NCBI RefSeq assembly: GCF_018919065.1
Contig: NZ_JAHLQG010000036.1
Coordinates: 58,331-122,330, forward strand
Direction: 5' to 3'
DNA length: 64,000 nucleotides
From: Blautia sp. MSJ-9
GTDB taxonomy: Bacteria > Bacillota > Clostridia > Lachnospirales > Lachnospiraceae
This document shows, one piece after another, positions 35,889 through 45,401 of this stretch (positions within the stretch are counted from its first letter, which is position 1; each line of letters starts with the position of its first letter). Made by a program: the position numbers and the translations under genes. The notes beneath the pieces were generated by a model. The model did not search any database. It was not told the origin of the DNA and saw only the letters and a list, made by a program, of their open reading frames with translations.

Positions 35889-36650
35889 ATGGTGGATTTG
35901 GTGTCAATTATAATGCCATCTTATAATACAGCACAATATATTGCAGAAACAATTCAGTCAGTAATAAACCAGACATATAAGAACTGGGAGTTGATAATTG
36001 TAGATGATTGTTCAACAGACAATACGGATACTATTGTTGGAGCGATACAGGATTCCAGAATCAGATATATAAAGAATAAAAAAAATTCAGGAGCAGCTGT
36101 TAGTCGTAATTGTGCATTAAGAGAAGCAAAAGGAAGATGGGTTGCATTTCTGGATTCAGATGATTTGTGGAAACCAGAAAAGCTAGAAAAACAAATTCAA
36201 TTTATGAAGAAAAATAAATGTTATTTTTCTTATACCAATTATGAGGAAATAGATACGGATGGAAATAAAACAAATGTAGTTGTTTCAGGACCGAAGGTAA
36301 TTTCTAAAACAGGAATGTTTAATTACTGTTGGCCGGGATGTTTGACTGTTATGTATGACAGAAAAAAAGTTGGATTGATTCAGATTGAGGATATAAAGAA
36401 AAATAATGATTATGCCATGTGGCTGAAAGTATGTAAGAAAACTAGATGTTATTTACTTGATGAGGTTTTAGCAGAATATAGGCGTGGAAGAAGTGGAAGT
36501 ATCAGTACACAGGGGTATAAAGAATTAATCAAATGGCATTATAGATTATTTCGAAATGCTGAAAAGGAGTCTTTTGTTGTAAGTCTTTTAAATACTGTAA
36601 GAAATATGATATGTGGCTTGTATAAAAAAAAGAGGTATGTAAAAAAGTAG
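35889..36650 (+). CDS. Glycosyltransferase family 2
   Basis: A 253-residue GT-A glycosyltransferase: VSIIMPSYNTAQYI at the N-terminus, VDDCSTDNT near 39-47 and the metal-binding LDSDD (DxD) near 89-93. It has no membrane helix and probably acts on the lipid-linked oligosaccharide. I chose ATG 35889 behind GGAAAGGG; the frame extends to GTG 35865. From here to the end of the locus the DNA is markedly AT-rich, suggesting foreign origin. Confidence 0.88.
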   Translation: MVDLVSIIMPSYNTAQYIAETIQSVINQTYKNWELIIVDDCSTDNTDTIVGAIQDSRIRYIKNKKNSGAAVSRNCALREAKGRWVAFLDSDDLWKPEKLEKQIQFMKKNKCYFSYTNYEEIDTDGNKTNVVVSGPKVISKTGMFNYCWPGCLTVMYDRKKVGLIQIEDIKKNNDYAMWLKVCKKTRCYLLDEVLAEYRRGRSGSISTQGYKELIKWHYRLFRNAEKESFVVSLLNTVRNMICGLYKKKRYVKK

Positions 36651-36716
36651 AAAATTATTTTGGACATAAATGTCAAAATTAATATTTTCTAAAGATATAG
36701 CAATGTAAAAAAACTG

Positions 36717-36752
36717 GAATTTTTAATAAAAAACACTTGATTATATGAGGAG
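36717..36752 (+). repeat. 36-bp direct repeat, copy 1 (leader of the GT11 gene)
   Basis: This 36-bp sequence, containing AAAAAACACTTGATTATATG and ending AGGAG, recurs at 38925-38960 with one mismatch. It supplies the ribosome site of the GT11 gene. Confidence 0.85.
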
Positions 36753-36761
36753 TTAGTTGTT

Positions 36762-37664
36762 GTGAAAATTATAAAAATAAAAGGTGGACTTGGAAATCAA
36801 TTATTTCAGTATAGTTTTGCTATGTTAATGCGGGCTATGACGAATGAAAATGTAAAAATAGATATGTCTTCTTATGATAATGTTATTGATGATGAAATTA
36901 GAAGACCAAGATTATTGAAATGTAATATTTCCTTAGATATTGCAGATATTGAAGAAATCCAGAAGAAGAGAAAATTCCAAATAAAAAATAGTCCTCTTAA
37001 AACTGAAGATAAAATCAAAATCATGTTAGAACGAGTCATAAATCAAGAATATTATTTTGAAACAAATAGAGGATATAGAAATCCGAAAAAGTTATTAAAA
37101 TACTCATATCTTGATGGATATTGGCAATCGTGGAGATATCTTGAACCAATTGAGAAATTAATAAGAAAAGAGCTTTTGCCTAATTATCAATTGCATATAA
37201 ATACGCTAAATTTGCAAGAGACTATGCAGAAAGAGAATAGTGTATTTATTGGGATTAGAAGAGGAGATTATTTATTGGATCAAAAACATTATGGCTCTTT
37301 TGGTAAACAATATTATAATGATGCAATTAAAATATTATTGGAAACTATTGATAATCCAGTTTTTTACATATTCTCCAATGACATAAAATGGGTAAAACAA
37401 AATTTAGATTTTAGGAGAGAAAAGGTGATTTATAGAGAAAAGGAAGTTATTGTAGATGATTTTGAAGAATTACAGTTGATGTCATCATGTCATCATGCAA
37501 TTATTGGAAATAGTACATTCCATTGGTGGGGGGCTTGGCTGATAAATAGTCCAGATAAAATTATTATATCCCCCCAAAAATGGTTTTTCGATAATAAACC
37601 AATAGATATAATTCCACCAACATGGATTAGAATTGGAGAAAAGGATACTAACCATGATTATTGA
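36762..37664 (+). CDS. Glycosyltransferase family 11 (alpha-1,2-fucosyltransferase-like)
   Basis: A 300-residue GT11 enzyme: GGLGNQLFQYSFA (8-20), the IGIRRGDYL motif near residue 167 (HxRRxDY type) and GNSTFHWWGAWL near 250. Characterised members move L-fucose from GDP-fucose in alpha-1,2 linkage; some relatives use GDP-colitose. The gmd-fcl genes just downstream fit either donor. Start is GTG behind GAGGAG. Its end overlaps the next gene by 11 bases. Confidence 0.88.
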   Translation: MKIIKIKGGLGNQLFQYSFAMLMRAMTNENVKIDMSSYDNVIDDEIRRPRLLKCNISLDIADIEEIQKKRKFQIKNSPLKTEDKIKIMLERVINQEYYFETNRGYRNPKKLLKYSYLDGYWQSWRYLEPIEKLIRKELLPNYQLHINTLNLQETMQKENSVFIGIRRGDYLLDQKHYGSFGKQYYNDAIKILLETIDNPVFYIFSNDIKWVKQNLDFRREKVIYREKEVIVDDFEELQLMSSCHHAIIGNSTFHWWGAWLINSPDKIIISPQKWFFDNKPIDIIPPTWIRIGEKDTNHDY

Positions 37665-38460
37665 GAAGAAAAGATATAGGTACATTTTTGTAGTTTTGAC
37701 ATATAAGAATATAGATGATATTGAGGAGTTTTTGAAATCCTTAAAAAGATGTGTTCAAAATTATAAGGTAATTATTGTTAATAGTTATTTTGATGATGAG
37801 TCTAAATATAAATTCGAAGATATTGCAGAGAAGAACCAATGTGATTTTATAAATGTTCCCAATAGAGGATATGGTGCAGGAAATAATAGAGGAATCGAAC
37901 TGGCAAAGTTGAAATATGAATTTGATTATTTGATTATTTCTAATCCAGATATAGTTATAAAAAAGTTTGGTATTCAGGCATCGAAAAAAAATGCATTGTA
38001 CTGTGGGAAAATAACAAATTTATCCGGTAAGTTACAAAATCCAATGTATCCAAAGGAAAATATATTATCAGAATTATTAGTTTATAAGGGAATGAAAAAA
38101 AATAATAGATTTTATTTTCTTGCAGGGATAGGAATTAGTAAAATTTATAGAGCTATTTTTAATTTTATGATAAAAGTTATTCAAAAAGAGAAGTATAGAA
38201 TATTTGCAGCACATGGAAGCTTTTTTGCAATTGGAAGTGAAGCATTGGATGCATTATTACCAGTATTTGATGAAAATATTTTCTTATTTTCGGAAGAGCA
38301 TGTTCTAGCAAAAAGGGTGAAAAATAAAAAAATACCGATATATTATTTAAAATCTATAGAATGTGAGCATAAAGAAGACGGATCAATGAAATTATGGGAC
38401 GGAAATGTTAATACTGAATTAAGAAAATCGGTCATTTATTGTTATGAGCACTACTGTTGA
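37654..38460 (+). CDS. Glycosyltransferase family 2
   Basis: A 268-residue glycosyltransferase resembling rhamnosyl-type GT2 enzymes: FVVLTYKNIDDIEEFL, NVPNRGYGAGNNRGI and DYLIISNPDI (DxD-like NPD). I chose ATG 37654, seven bases after AAAAGGA and overlapping the preceding stop by 11 bases. An ATG at 37633 is also in frame. Acceptor and donor are unknown. Confidence 0.82.
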   Translation: MIIEKKRYRYIFVVLTYKNIDDIEEFLKSLKRCVQNYKVIIVNSYFDDESKYKFEDIAEKNQCDFINVPNRGYGAGNNRGIELAKLKYEFDYLIISNPDIVIKKFGIQASKKNALYCGKITNLSGKLQNPMYPKENILSELLVYKGMKKNNRFYFLAGIGISKIYRAIFNFMIKVIQKEKYRIFAAHGSFFAIGSEALDALLPVFDENIFLFSEEHVLAKRVKNKKIPIYYLKSIECEHKEDGSMKLWDGNVNTELRKSVIYCYEHYC

Positions 38461-38924
38461 AAGTTTATATAAAGAGGAAAGTTGAGACATATGATTTTTG
38501 TAATTGTTTGGAGTATTATTTTATGTTTTTTATGAAGATGCTAAAGATTAAGTTTGCCAGTCTAGAAGATAGGTTTCAATGAAACGCAACTCCAGATTAA
38601 AAAGTATAAAACGTTCAGGTTAGGAACATATGTCTTGTTAAGCAAGAGGCATGAAGCGTCGCATTTTTAGGGGCAAAAGTTAAGTACTTTTCGAAAAAAG
38701 GTGAAGAAAAATAAAAATGGAATTTCAGAAGCCAGATAAATAACGGCTTAGAGATTCCGAAAGAGTATTTATATTCTACAGGGATGGGTATACACAAGGC
38801 CATGTAGAACAGAAATGAAGACGTTCTATTTCGTGTACCCTGAAGCCGCTATTTCAGAATCTGATACATCGAAATATCCATAACTGTGGCTTGTTCACTG
38901 AGATATAAGAGGTTGAAAAACTTT
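38461..38924 (+). other. Intergenic stretch without an intact gene, possible gene relic
   Basis: About 460 bases with no convincing open frame. An interrupted frame near 38735-38810 reads NNGLEIPKEYLYSTGMGIHK, which faintly recalls hexapeptide acetyltransferases, but I cannot support it. AAATAACGGCTT (38738-38749) and AAGCCGCTATTT form an imperfect inverted repeat around it. The stretch ends in the 36-bp repeat shared with 36717-36752. Confidence 0.35.
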
Positions 38925-38960
38925 GAATTTTCAATAAAAAACACTTGATTATATGAGGAG
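38925..38960 (+). repeat. 36-bp direct repeat, copy 2 (leader of fcl)
   Basis: Identical to 36717-36752 except for one base (T to C). It gives fcl the same AGGAG ribosome site. The two copies bracket the 2.2 kb that hold two glycosyltransferase genes. Confidence 0.85.
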
Positions 38961-38966
38961 GATTAA

Positions 38967-39908
38967 ATGATAAATAAGGACTCAAAAATATATATTGCAG
39001 GTCATAATGGAATGGCAGGCTCTGCAATATACAGAAAGCTCAAGGAAAAGGGATATAGTAATTTTCTAACTAGAACATCAAAGGAATTGGATTTGACAAT
39101 TCAGGCGGATGTTAATTATTTCTTTGATAACGAAAGACCTGAGATTGTGATTCTTGCAGCTGCTAAAGTTGGAGGAATCATGGCAAATATACAATCTCCA
39201 GCTACATTTTTGTATGATAATCTGATGATTCAAAGTAATGTGATTAATTCAGCGTATAAATATGGAGTTAAGAAATTAGTATTTCTCGGCTCATCTTGCA
39301 TTTACCCTAGAGATTGCCCCCAACCAATGAAAGAAGAATATTTGCTTGATGGTAAGGTAGAGCCAACTAATGAAGGATATGCGATTGCGAAAATAGCTGG
39401 AATGAAGTTGTGCCAAATGTACAATAAACAATATGGAACAGATTATATCAGCATTATGCCGTGCAATCTGTATGGTATTGGGGATAATTTTGATCCGGTT
39501 CGTTCTCATGTTGTTGCTGCAACAATTCGTAAGTTCCATGAGGCAAAAATTCATAATGCTCCAATAGTCACAGTTTGGGGAACTGGGACAGCCCGTCGTG
39601 AATTGCTGTTTGCTGATGATATGGCAGATGCTTGCGTTTACTTGATGGAAAATTACTCTGGAAATGACTTCTTTAACGTAGGAACGGGCTCAGATGTTTC
39701 TATTACGGAACTTTCTTTGATTGTTAAGGAGGTTGTTGGATATGAAGGTGAACTGTTTTATGATTTTTCCAAACCAGATGGTATGCCTCAGAAACTGATG
39801 GATTGTTCAAGACTTACTGAAAAAGGATGGACATATAAAACAGAACTTAGAGAAGGTCTGAAAAAAACATATCAATGGTATTTGGATAACTATGAGAAAT
39901 TTAATTAG
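38967..39908 (+). CDS. fcl: GDP-L-fucose synthase or related 3,5-epimerase/4-reductase (Fcl/ColC type)
   Basis: A 313-residue extended [18 protein letters not shown] (NADPH loop, 11-25), [13 protein letters not shown], and the catalytic YAIAK motif. Fcl turns GDP-4-keto-6-deoxymannose into GDP-L-fucose. The homologous ColC makes GDP-L-colitose from the 3-deoxy intermediate. Because a ColD-like gene lies two genes downstream, either role is possible; sequence alone points to the shared family. Confidence 0.9.
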   Translation: MINKDSKIYIAGHNGMAGSAIYRKLKEKGYSNFLTRTSKELDLTIQADVNYFFDNERPEIVILAAAKVGGIMANIQSPATFLYDNLMIQSNVINSAYKYGVKKLVFLGSSCIYPRDCPQPMKEEYLLDGKVEPTNEGYAIAKIAGMKLCQMYNKQYGTDYISIMPCNLYGIGDNFDPVRSHVVAATIRKFHEAKIHNAPIVTVWGTGTARRELLFADDMADACVYLMENYSGNDFFNVGTGSDVSITELSLIVKEVVGYEGELFYDFSKPDGMPQKLMDCSRLTEKGWTYKTELREGLKKTYQWYLDNYEKFN

Positions 39909-39921
39909 AAGGGAGAACAGA

Positions 39922-40974
39922 ATGAAAAAGAAAGCACTTATTACTGGTATTACTGGTCAGGATGGTTCCTACTTGGCAGAATTCCTTTTGGAGAAAGAAT
40001 ACGAAGTACATGGTATTATTCGTCGTGCTTCTATTTCTAACACTGCACGCATTGACCATATCATGAAAAAGATTACTTTGCATGACGGGGATATGTCCGA
40101 TTCTTCCAGTTTGATTCGTATTATTGGTGAGATTATGCCGGATGAAATATACAATTTGGCAGCGCAGAGCCATGTTCAGGTTTCTTTTGATGCACCAGAA
40201 TATTCTGGTGATGTGGATGCTTTAGGTGTGCTCCGCATTTTGGAAGCGGTGCGTGTTTGTAATCTTAGCAAAAAGACTAAAATATATCAAGCATCCACAT
40301 CTGAATTGTATGGCAAGGTGGAGGAGGTTCCTCAGAGTGAAACTACTTCTTTTCATCCTTATTCTCCTTATGCAGTGGCCAAGCAGTATGGTTTCTGGAT
40401 GGTCAAGGAATATCGAGAGGCTTACGGGATGTTTGCGGTGAATGGTATTTTATTCAATCATGAGTCTGAACGCCGAGGCGAAAATTTTGTCACTCGTAAA
40501 ATCACGTTGGCAGCGGGTAGAATTGCTGAAGGTTTGCAGGATCACCTTGAGCTGGGAAATTTAGATTCCTTGCGTGACTGGGGTTATGCCAAGGACTATG
40601 TGGAATGTATGTGGCTTATTATGCAACAGGATAAGCCGGAAGATTTTGTTATTGCTACAGGTGTGCAACATACTGTTCGAGATTTCACGGAAAAAGTATT
40701 TCAAGTTAATGGCATCACCATTGATTGGAAGGGCACGGGTCTCGAAGAAAAAGGATACGATGCAGTTACCGGCAGGATGTTGGTTTGTGTGAATCCGGAA
40801 TGGTTTCGTCCAACGGATGTGGATAACCTTTGGGGAAATCCCGCTAAGGCAAAGACAGTTCTCGGGTGGAATCCTCAGAAGACTACTTATGAGCAGTTGG
40901 TGGAGATAATGGCTAAGCATGATCGAAAACTCGCAGAAAAAGAAAAGACATTGAAATTATTTGAGCAAAAGTAA
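39922..40974 (+). CDS. gmd: GDP-mannose 4,6-dehydratase
   Basis: Gmd converts GDP-D-mannose to GDP-4-keto-6-deoxy-D-mannose, the branch point to fucose, colitose and perosamine. The 350-residue protein has [17 protein letters not shown], the YAVAK catalytic pair, and [15 protein letters not shown], a Gmd signature. I chose ATG 39922 behind AAGGGAG; in-frame 39892 would overlap fcl. This gene has higher GC than its neighbours, as does manC. Confidence 0.96.
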   Translation: MKKKALITGITGQDGSYLAEFLLEKEYEVHGIIRRASISNTARIDHIMKKITLHDGDMSDSSSLIRIIGEIMPDEIYNLAAQSHVQVSFDAPEYSGDVDALGVLRILEAVRVCNLSKKTKIYQASTSELYGKVEEVPQSETTSFHPYSPYAVAKQYGFWMVKEYREAYGMFAVNGILFNHESERRGENFVTRKITLAAGRIAEGLQDHLELGNLDSLRDWGYAKDYVECMWLIMQQDKPEDFVIATGVQHTVRDFTEKVFQVNGITIDWKGTGLEEKGYDAVTGRMLVCVNPEWFRPTDVDNLWGNPAKAKTVLGWNPQKTTYEQLVEIMAKHDRKLAEKEKTLKLFEQK

Positions 40975-40996
40975 GCGCAGAAAAGGAGGGGTTAAG

Positions 40997-42169
40997 ATGG
41001 AATTTAAACTATGTGATAGTCCTTGGGATAATGAGGAAATAGAAGCAATTCAAAGTGTTATAGATAGTGATATGTACACGATGGGTAAAAATGTTGCAGA
41101 ATATGAGAGGCAGTTTGCAGAGCATTTTGGAGCAAAGTATGCAGTTCAGGTAAATTCTGGTTCAACAGCAAATCTTCTCGCTATTGCAGCATTGGTGTAT
41201 TCGGGAAAGCTTGATAGGGGCTCAGAAGTCATTGTTCCGGCTGTGTCCTGGAGTACGACATATGCTCCTCTTGAACAGTTTGGAATGAAACTTATTTTCG
41301 TGGATATTGATAGGTATACTCTGAATTTAGATATAAATAGCGTGAAAAATGCGATTACAGATAAAACTAAAATGGTGTTTGCAGTAAATTTGCTGGGTAA
41401 TTCGAATGAGTATGATAAATTACTGAAAATATGCAGCGAGAAGGGAATTATTCTGATAGAAGATAATTGTGAATCACTTGGAGCTACGTATAAAGGCAAA
41501 TATCTTGGAACGATTGGTCTTCTTGGAACTTACTCTACATTTTATTCTCATCATATGTGCACTATGGAAGGTGGAGTTGTTGTTACAGATGATAGAGAAT
41601 TATATGAATACATGCTTGCTATCAGAGCACATGGATGGACACGAAATTTACCAACGAATAGTAAAATTTATGAAAAAAAAGAGGATTCGTTTTACGAAAG
41701 CTTTAATTTTATTGTGCCGGGATTTAACATTAGACCGCTTGAGATGGAAGGTGCAATAGGGATTAAGCAGTTAAAAAAGATTGATAAAATGATTGATATT
41801 AGACGTTCTAATGCAGAGTATTTTTTGAAAAAGATGAAGAAATATGATGATATCCGAGTTCAGAAAGAGGTAGGGGAATCGTCGTGGTTTGGTTTTGCTA
41901 TGATTTTAACTGGAAAGCTTTTTGATAAACGAGGAAGTCTGGTCGAAAAATTAAGAAAGGCAAATATAGAGTGCAGGCCAATAGTTGCGGGTAACTTTAC
42001 AAGGAATCCTGTAATTAAATATATGGATTATCGAATTCCATCACCATTAACAAATGCAGATGAAATTCATGAGCAAGGGTTATTTATTGGAAATCATAGC
42101 AGTAATAATAATGAGCAGGTAGATTATTTTATTGAAATCCTCGATTCTTTTTTATTGAATAACTTATGA
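40997..42169 (+). CDS. colD: PLP-dependent sugar 3-dehydratase, ColD-like (histidine in place of lysine)
   Basis: A 390-residue DegT-fold protein. Where aminotransferases carry the PLP lysine it reads FYSHHMCTMEGG, with H186 aligned to the lysine of the 32892 gene product (FNGNKIIT). This lysine-to-histidine change is the hallmark of ColD (GDP-4-keto-6-deoxymannose 3-dehydratase) and the E1 dehydrase, which remove the 3-hydroxyl instead of transferring an amino group. Placement beside gmd and fcl fits GDP-L-colitose synthesis. I chose ATG 40997 behind AAAGGAGGGG. Confidence 0.8.
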   Translation: MEFKLCDSPWDNEEIEAIQSVIDSDMYTMGKNVAEYERQFAEHFGAKYAVQVNSGSTANLLAIAALVYSGKLDRGSEVIVPAVSWSTTYAPLEQFGMKLIFVDIDRYTLNLDINSVKNAITDKTKMVFAVNLLGNSNEYDKLLKICSEKGIILIEDNCESLGATYKGKYLGTIGLLGTYSTFYSHHMCTMEGGVVVTDDRELYEYMLAIRAHGWTRNLPTNSKIYEKKEDSFYESFNFIVPGFNIRPLEMEGAIGIKQLKKIDKMIDIRRSNAEYFLKKMKKYDDIRVQKEVGESSWFGFAMILTGKLFDKRGSLVEKLRKANIECRPIVAGNFTRNPVIKYMDYRIPSPLTNADEIHEQGLFIGNHSSNNNEQVDYFIEILDSFLLNNL

Positions 42170-42471
42170 TATAGATTAAATTTCTTTATTAAAGTTTTGA
42201 AGAGGTATTTTATTTGCATGAATATTCGAAGAGACGCTGTATGAGTAATGTAGTGGTTTGGAAAAATATGTGGACTTCGCATTGTTTCATGGGGAATGAG
42301 TTTTCAACATTTTTCAGTTTTTCTGAAATAGAAAATTTTATTCAATATGTAAATAATAAATTTTAAGCTTATTATAAGCAGAAATTTTCTTTTGAATAAT
42401 TGCAAGTGCTTTGGGAATATCTTTGTGCAAAAAGAGAACAAAGTCGAGAAGCTCTAAATAGAAATAATGGA
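42170..42471 (+). other. Intergenic stretch, no supported gene
   Basis: The AT-rich gap between the colD-like gene and manC has a 41-codon frame from ATG 42241 beginning MSNVV, whose first bases resemble an internal stretch of the aminotransferase gene at 33649 (ATGAGTAATGTAGTGG). It may be a relic. The gap ends in the terminator at 42472. Confidence 0.35.
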
Positions 42472-42512
42472 AAAATGCTGCTGCGTATGAAAATGCGGTA
42501 GCATTTTGTTTT
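42472..42512 (+). terminator. Terminator-like hairpin just before manC
   Basis: AAAATGCTGCTGC pairs with GCGGTAGCATTTT using two G-U pairs, followed by TTTTGTTTT. It lies 17 bases before manC, so it may limit read-through into manC. Confidence 0.7.
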
Positions 42513-42528
42513 AACGACAGGAGTATAT

Positions 42529-43848
42529 ATGAATATTGTTTTATTATCCGGTGGTTCTGGTAAACGCTTGTGGCCATTGTCTAATGATATCCGTTCTAAG
42601 CAGTTTATCAAAATATTCAAGAAAGGAGAAGATAACTATGAGTCAATGGTACAACGTGTTTATCGACAGATTAAGAAAGTAGACATTGATGCTAATGTAA
42701 TAATTGCTACTAGTAAGACTCAGGTGTCTTCCATACGTAATCAACTGGGAGACGAAGTTGGAATTTCTGTTGAACCTTGTCGCCGAGATACTTTCCCGGC
42801 TATTGTATTGGCTACGGCATATCTGATAGATGTGCTACATATCACTCCGGAAGAGTCCGTAGTGGTTTGTCCGGTAGATCCATATGTGGAGGAGGATTAC
42901 TTTGAAGCCTTGAAAAGGTTGGCTGAGCAGGCAGATAAAGGGGAGGCCAACCTTGTCTTGATGGGCATCGAGCCAACTTATCCCAGTGAAAAATATGGCT
43001 ATATTATACCAGAAAGCGCCGACTATACAGCAGTAGTCAAGACATTTAAGGAGAAGCCGACAGCAGATATGGCTAAGGAATACATTGCTCAGGGGGCTTT
43101 GTGGAATGGGGGTGTATTTGCTTATAAATTGAAGTATGTGATGGATATTGCTCATCGGTTAATGGATTTCACGGAATATTATGATTTACTTAACAAATAT
43201 GATAGCTTCCCTCAAATTTCGTTTGATTATGCGGTTGTTGAGAAGGAAAAGAAAATTCAGGTTCAGCGATTTTCAGGTCAGTGGAAGGACTTGGGAACTT
43301 GGAATACGCTGACTGAGGCAATGGAAGAAGCAGTAGTTGGTAAGGGAGAGATGGATAATACTTGTAGTGGAGTTCACATTGTCAATGAAATGGATGTTCC
43401 TGTATTAGCTATGGGATTACATGATGTGGTGATTTCAGCCTCTCCGCAAGGCATTCTAGTTGCCGACAAGGAGCAGAGTAGTTACATCAAACCTTTTGTG
43501 GACAAGTTTGAGCAACAGACTATGTTTGCTGAAAAGAGCTGGGGTAGTTTTAAAGTTATTGATGTAGAAACGGAATCTATGACAATTAAAGTAACTCTGA
43601 ATGCTGGACACAATATGAACTATCACAGTCATAAGAATCGAACGGAAGCCTGGGTGGTCATCTCTGGCTGTGGGGAGGCTATCGTGGATGATACAGAACA
43701 AAAGATCAAGACAGGCGATGTTATTATTATGCCATCTGGATGTCGACATACAGTGATGGCTGAGACTGAATTGAAGTTGATTGAAGTGCAACTTGGAAAG
43801 GATATTAATGTCCTTGATAAACAGAAGTTTACATTTCCAATGTGCTAA
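42529..43848 (+). CDS. manC: Mannose-1-phosphate guanylyltransferase
   Basis: ManC makes GDP-mannose, the substrate of Gmd. The 439-residue protein has the nucleotidyltransferase motif LSGGSGKRLWPLS (6-18), the VCPVDPYVEEDYF segment, and a C-terminal cupin domain (NYHSHKNRTEAWVVISG) of the type often fused as mannose-6-phosphate isomerase. Starts behind CAGGAG. No phosphomannomutase gene is in the locus, so it must be supplied elsewhere. Confidence 0.93.
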   Translation: MNIVLLSGGSGKRLWPLSNDIRSKQFIKIFKKGEDNYESMVQRVYRQIKKVDIDANVIIATSKTQVSSIRNQLGDEVGISVEPCRRDTFPAIVLATAYLIDVLHITPEESVVVCPVDPYVEEDYFEALKRLAEQADKGEANLVLMGIEPTYPSEKYGYIIPESADYTAVVKTFKEKPTADMAKEYIAQGALWNGGVFAYKLKYVMDIAHRLMDFTEYYDLLNKYDSFPQISFDYAVVEKEKKIQVQRFSGQWKDLGTWNTLTEAMEEAVVGKGEMDNTCSGVHIVNEMDVPVLAMGLHDVVISASPQGILVADKEQSSYIKPFVDKFEQQTMFAEKSWGSFKVIDVETESMTIKVTLNAGHNMNYHSHKNRTEAWVVISGCGEAIVDDTEQKIKTGDVIIMPSGCRHTVMAETELKLIEVQLGKDINVLDKQKFTFPMC

Positions 43849-43902
43849 TATTAAAACTATAATCTGGTAAATTTAGTGTTAACTTAGATAAAATTATCAA
43901 AT

Positions 43903-44024
43903 GATTTAAGCGTCAAAAGCCTTTTTTACCGAATTTGGTCACAGTATATTGTTGTAACACACGAATCAAATATACCAAATACAGTAGCCTTAGTTATTAA
44001 AGTACCCCTTTTGACGATTAAATC
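43903..44024. repeat. 17-bp inverted repeats upstream of wzy
   Basis: GATTTAAGCGTCAAAAG (43903-43919) and CTTTTGACGATTAAATC (44008-44024) are inverted with one mismatch and enclose 88 bases between manC and wzy. It could be a small MITE, or a small switch. Confidence 0.6.
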
Positions 44025-44063
44025 AAACTATAAGATTAAGGAAGAAAATATACGAGGAAAAAA

Positions 44064-45401
44064 ATGATATTCTTGACTTTATTACTATTAACAATTATGT
44101 TTTCTATTTTTTCGGTGGCATTTTATCATCGAATATGGAATCCAATATTATTATTTGTTGTGATGCTTCTGATAGGTGTAATCTTGTCAATAGGTGAATG
44201 CAGTTCAAAAAATTTTCAAGCCGCAGTATTTTGGATTGTGATTGGAGAGATGTTTTTTGTTATTGCTTTTATATGTGCACAAATTATATTTAAAAGAAGA
44301 GGAACGGTAAATCTTTTCTGCCCAGTTGCTTTCAATTTGAAAATTGTAAATATGTTGGTAAATTTGAATCTAATTGTTAGTATCTTAGCTCTTTTTGTTG
44401 GAATTTATTCTGTAATGCAAGTCGCGCCCAATTTTATTAGTATATTTACTAATAGTACATATGTCAGAGAATTATATTTAAGGAGATCAGGAAATACAAT
44501 TATTACAATTATAGGTATCTTTCTTTCTTTAAACTTTTTTGTGACCTTTTGTTTTGTTCCAATTGCATTACAGTATCATGTAAAAAAAATAGTTCCCAAA
44601 CTAACTATGATTCTTTTGATCAGACTTTTTAATTCAATTGTTACAATGTCAAAAGAAGCATTTATTATTGATGCTATCTATTTTGTATCTGTTTACATTT
44701 TGTTATTAAAAGATAAAAAAGAGGAATATAAGTTTTATAGAAAATATGGAACTGTTTTTGGAATTCTGGTTATTGTATTACTTATAGTAATAAGCTTTCA
44801 GAGAAATTATATTGGACAGAGAAAATATTCGGGATATGGAAATGCTGTATTAGGTACTTTGAGAGAATATATTTCGATACCAATAGAAGCCTTCGGTGCA
44901 TTGCTGAATTTAAATTCTATTGAATATACAAAAGGAAATCTATGTTTTAGACCAATTATCAATATTTTATCTTATATCGGTATAGGGGAACATGTTTCAA
45001 TTATTCAGGATGTGGTGACAGATGTTACATCTTCAAATGTTTATACTTTATTTGGAAATATGTATAGAGATTTTTCTTATGTGGGAATAGTCGGCTTAAG
45101 TATTTTATTTGGCTTCTTTTTGGGAACTATTTATAAATCAAATCATAAAAATAGGATTTCCAGAATTATAGCAGATTCGATTGTCATTATGGTTATGTTT
45201 TTTGGGTATTATGACTTGATAATTATTCAGACAGTATACTTGCTTGTTATTGTTTATGCTGTGATTTTTGATAAAATAATTGCGGCAAAATTATATGTGA
45301 ATTGTGATAGTTTTTCTTTTCGTAAAAACAGTATAATTGAACAAAATATTAAAAATGAAGAGGTGAAAACATTTGAAACGTACTCTAGTAAGTTTAATTG
45401 A
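44064..45401 (+). CDS. wzy: Oligosaccharide repeat-unit polymerase (Wzy-like)
   Basis: A 445-residue integral membrane protein with about 10-12 hydrophobic helices and a larger outer loop near residues 255-320 (GYGNAVLGTLREYISIPIEAFGALLNLN), the usual look of Wzy proteins. These polymerise repeat units on the outer face of the membrane. Sequence conservation in this family is very low, so the call rests on topology and context. Its 3' end overlaps the next gene by 29 bases. Confidence 0.78.
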   Translation: MIFLTLLLLTIMFSIFSVAFYHRIWNPILLFVVMLLIGVILSIGECSSKNFQAAVFWIVIGEMFFVIAFICAQIIFKRRGTVNLFCPVAFNLKIVNMLVNLNLIVSILALFVGIYSVMQVAPNFISIFTNSTYVRELYLRRSGNTIITIIGIFLSLNFFVTFCFVPIALQYHVKKIVPKLTMILLIRLFNSIVTMSKEAFIIDAIYFVSVYILLLKDKKEEYKFYRKYGTVFGILVIVLLIVISFQRNYIGQRKYSGYGNAVLGTLREYISIPIEAFGALLNLNSIEYTKGNLCFRPIINILSYIGIGEHVSIIQDVVTDVTSSNVYTLFGNMYRDFSYVGIVGLSILFGFFLGTIYKSNHKNRISRIIADSIVIMVMFFGYYDLIIIQTVYLLVIVYAVIFDKIIAAKLYVNCDSFSFRKNSIIEQNIKNEEVKTFETYSSKFN

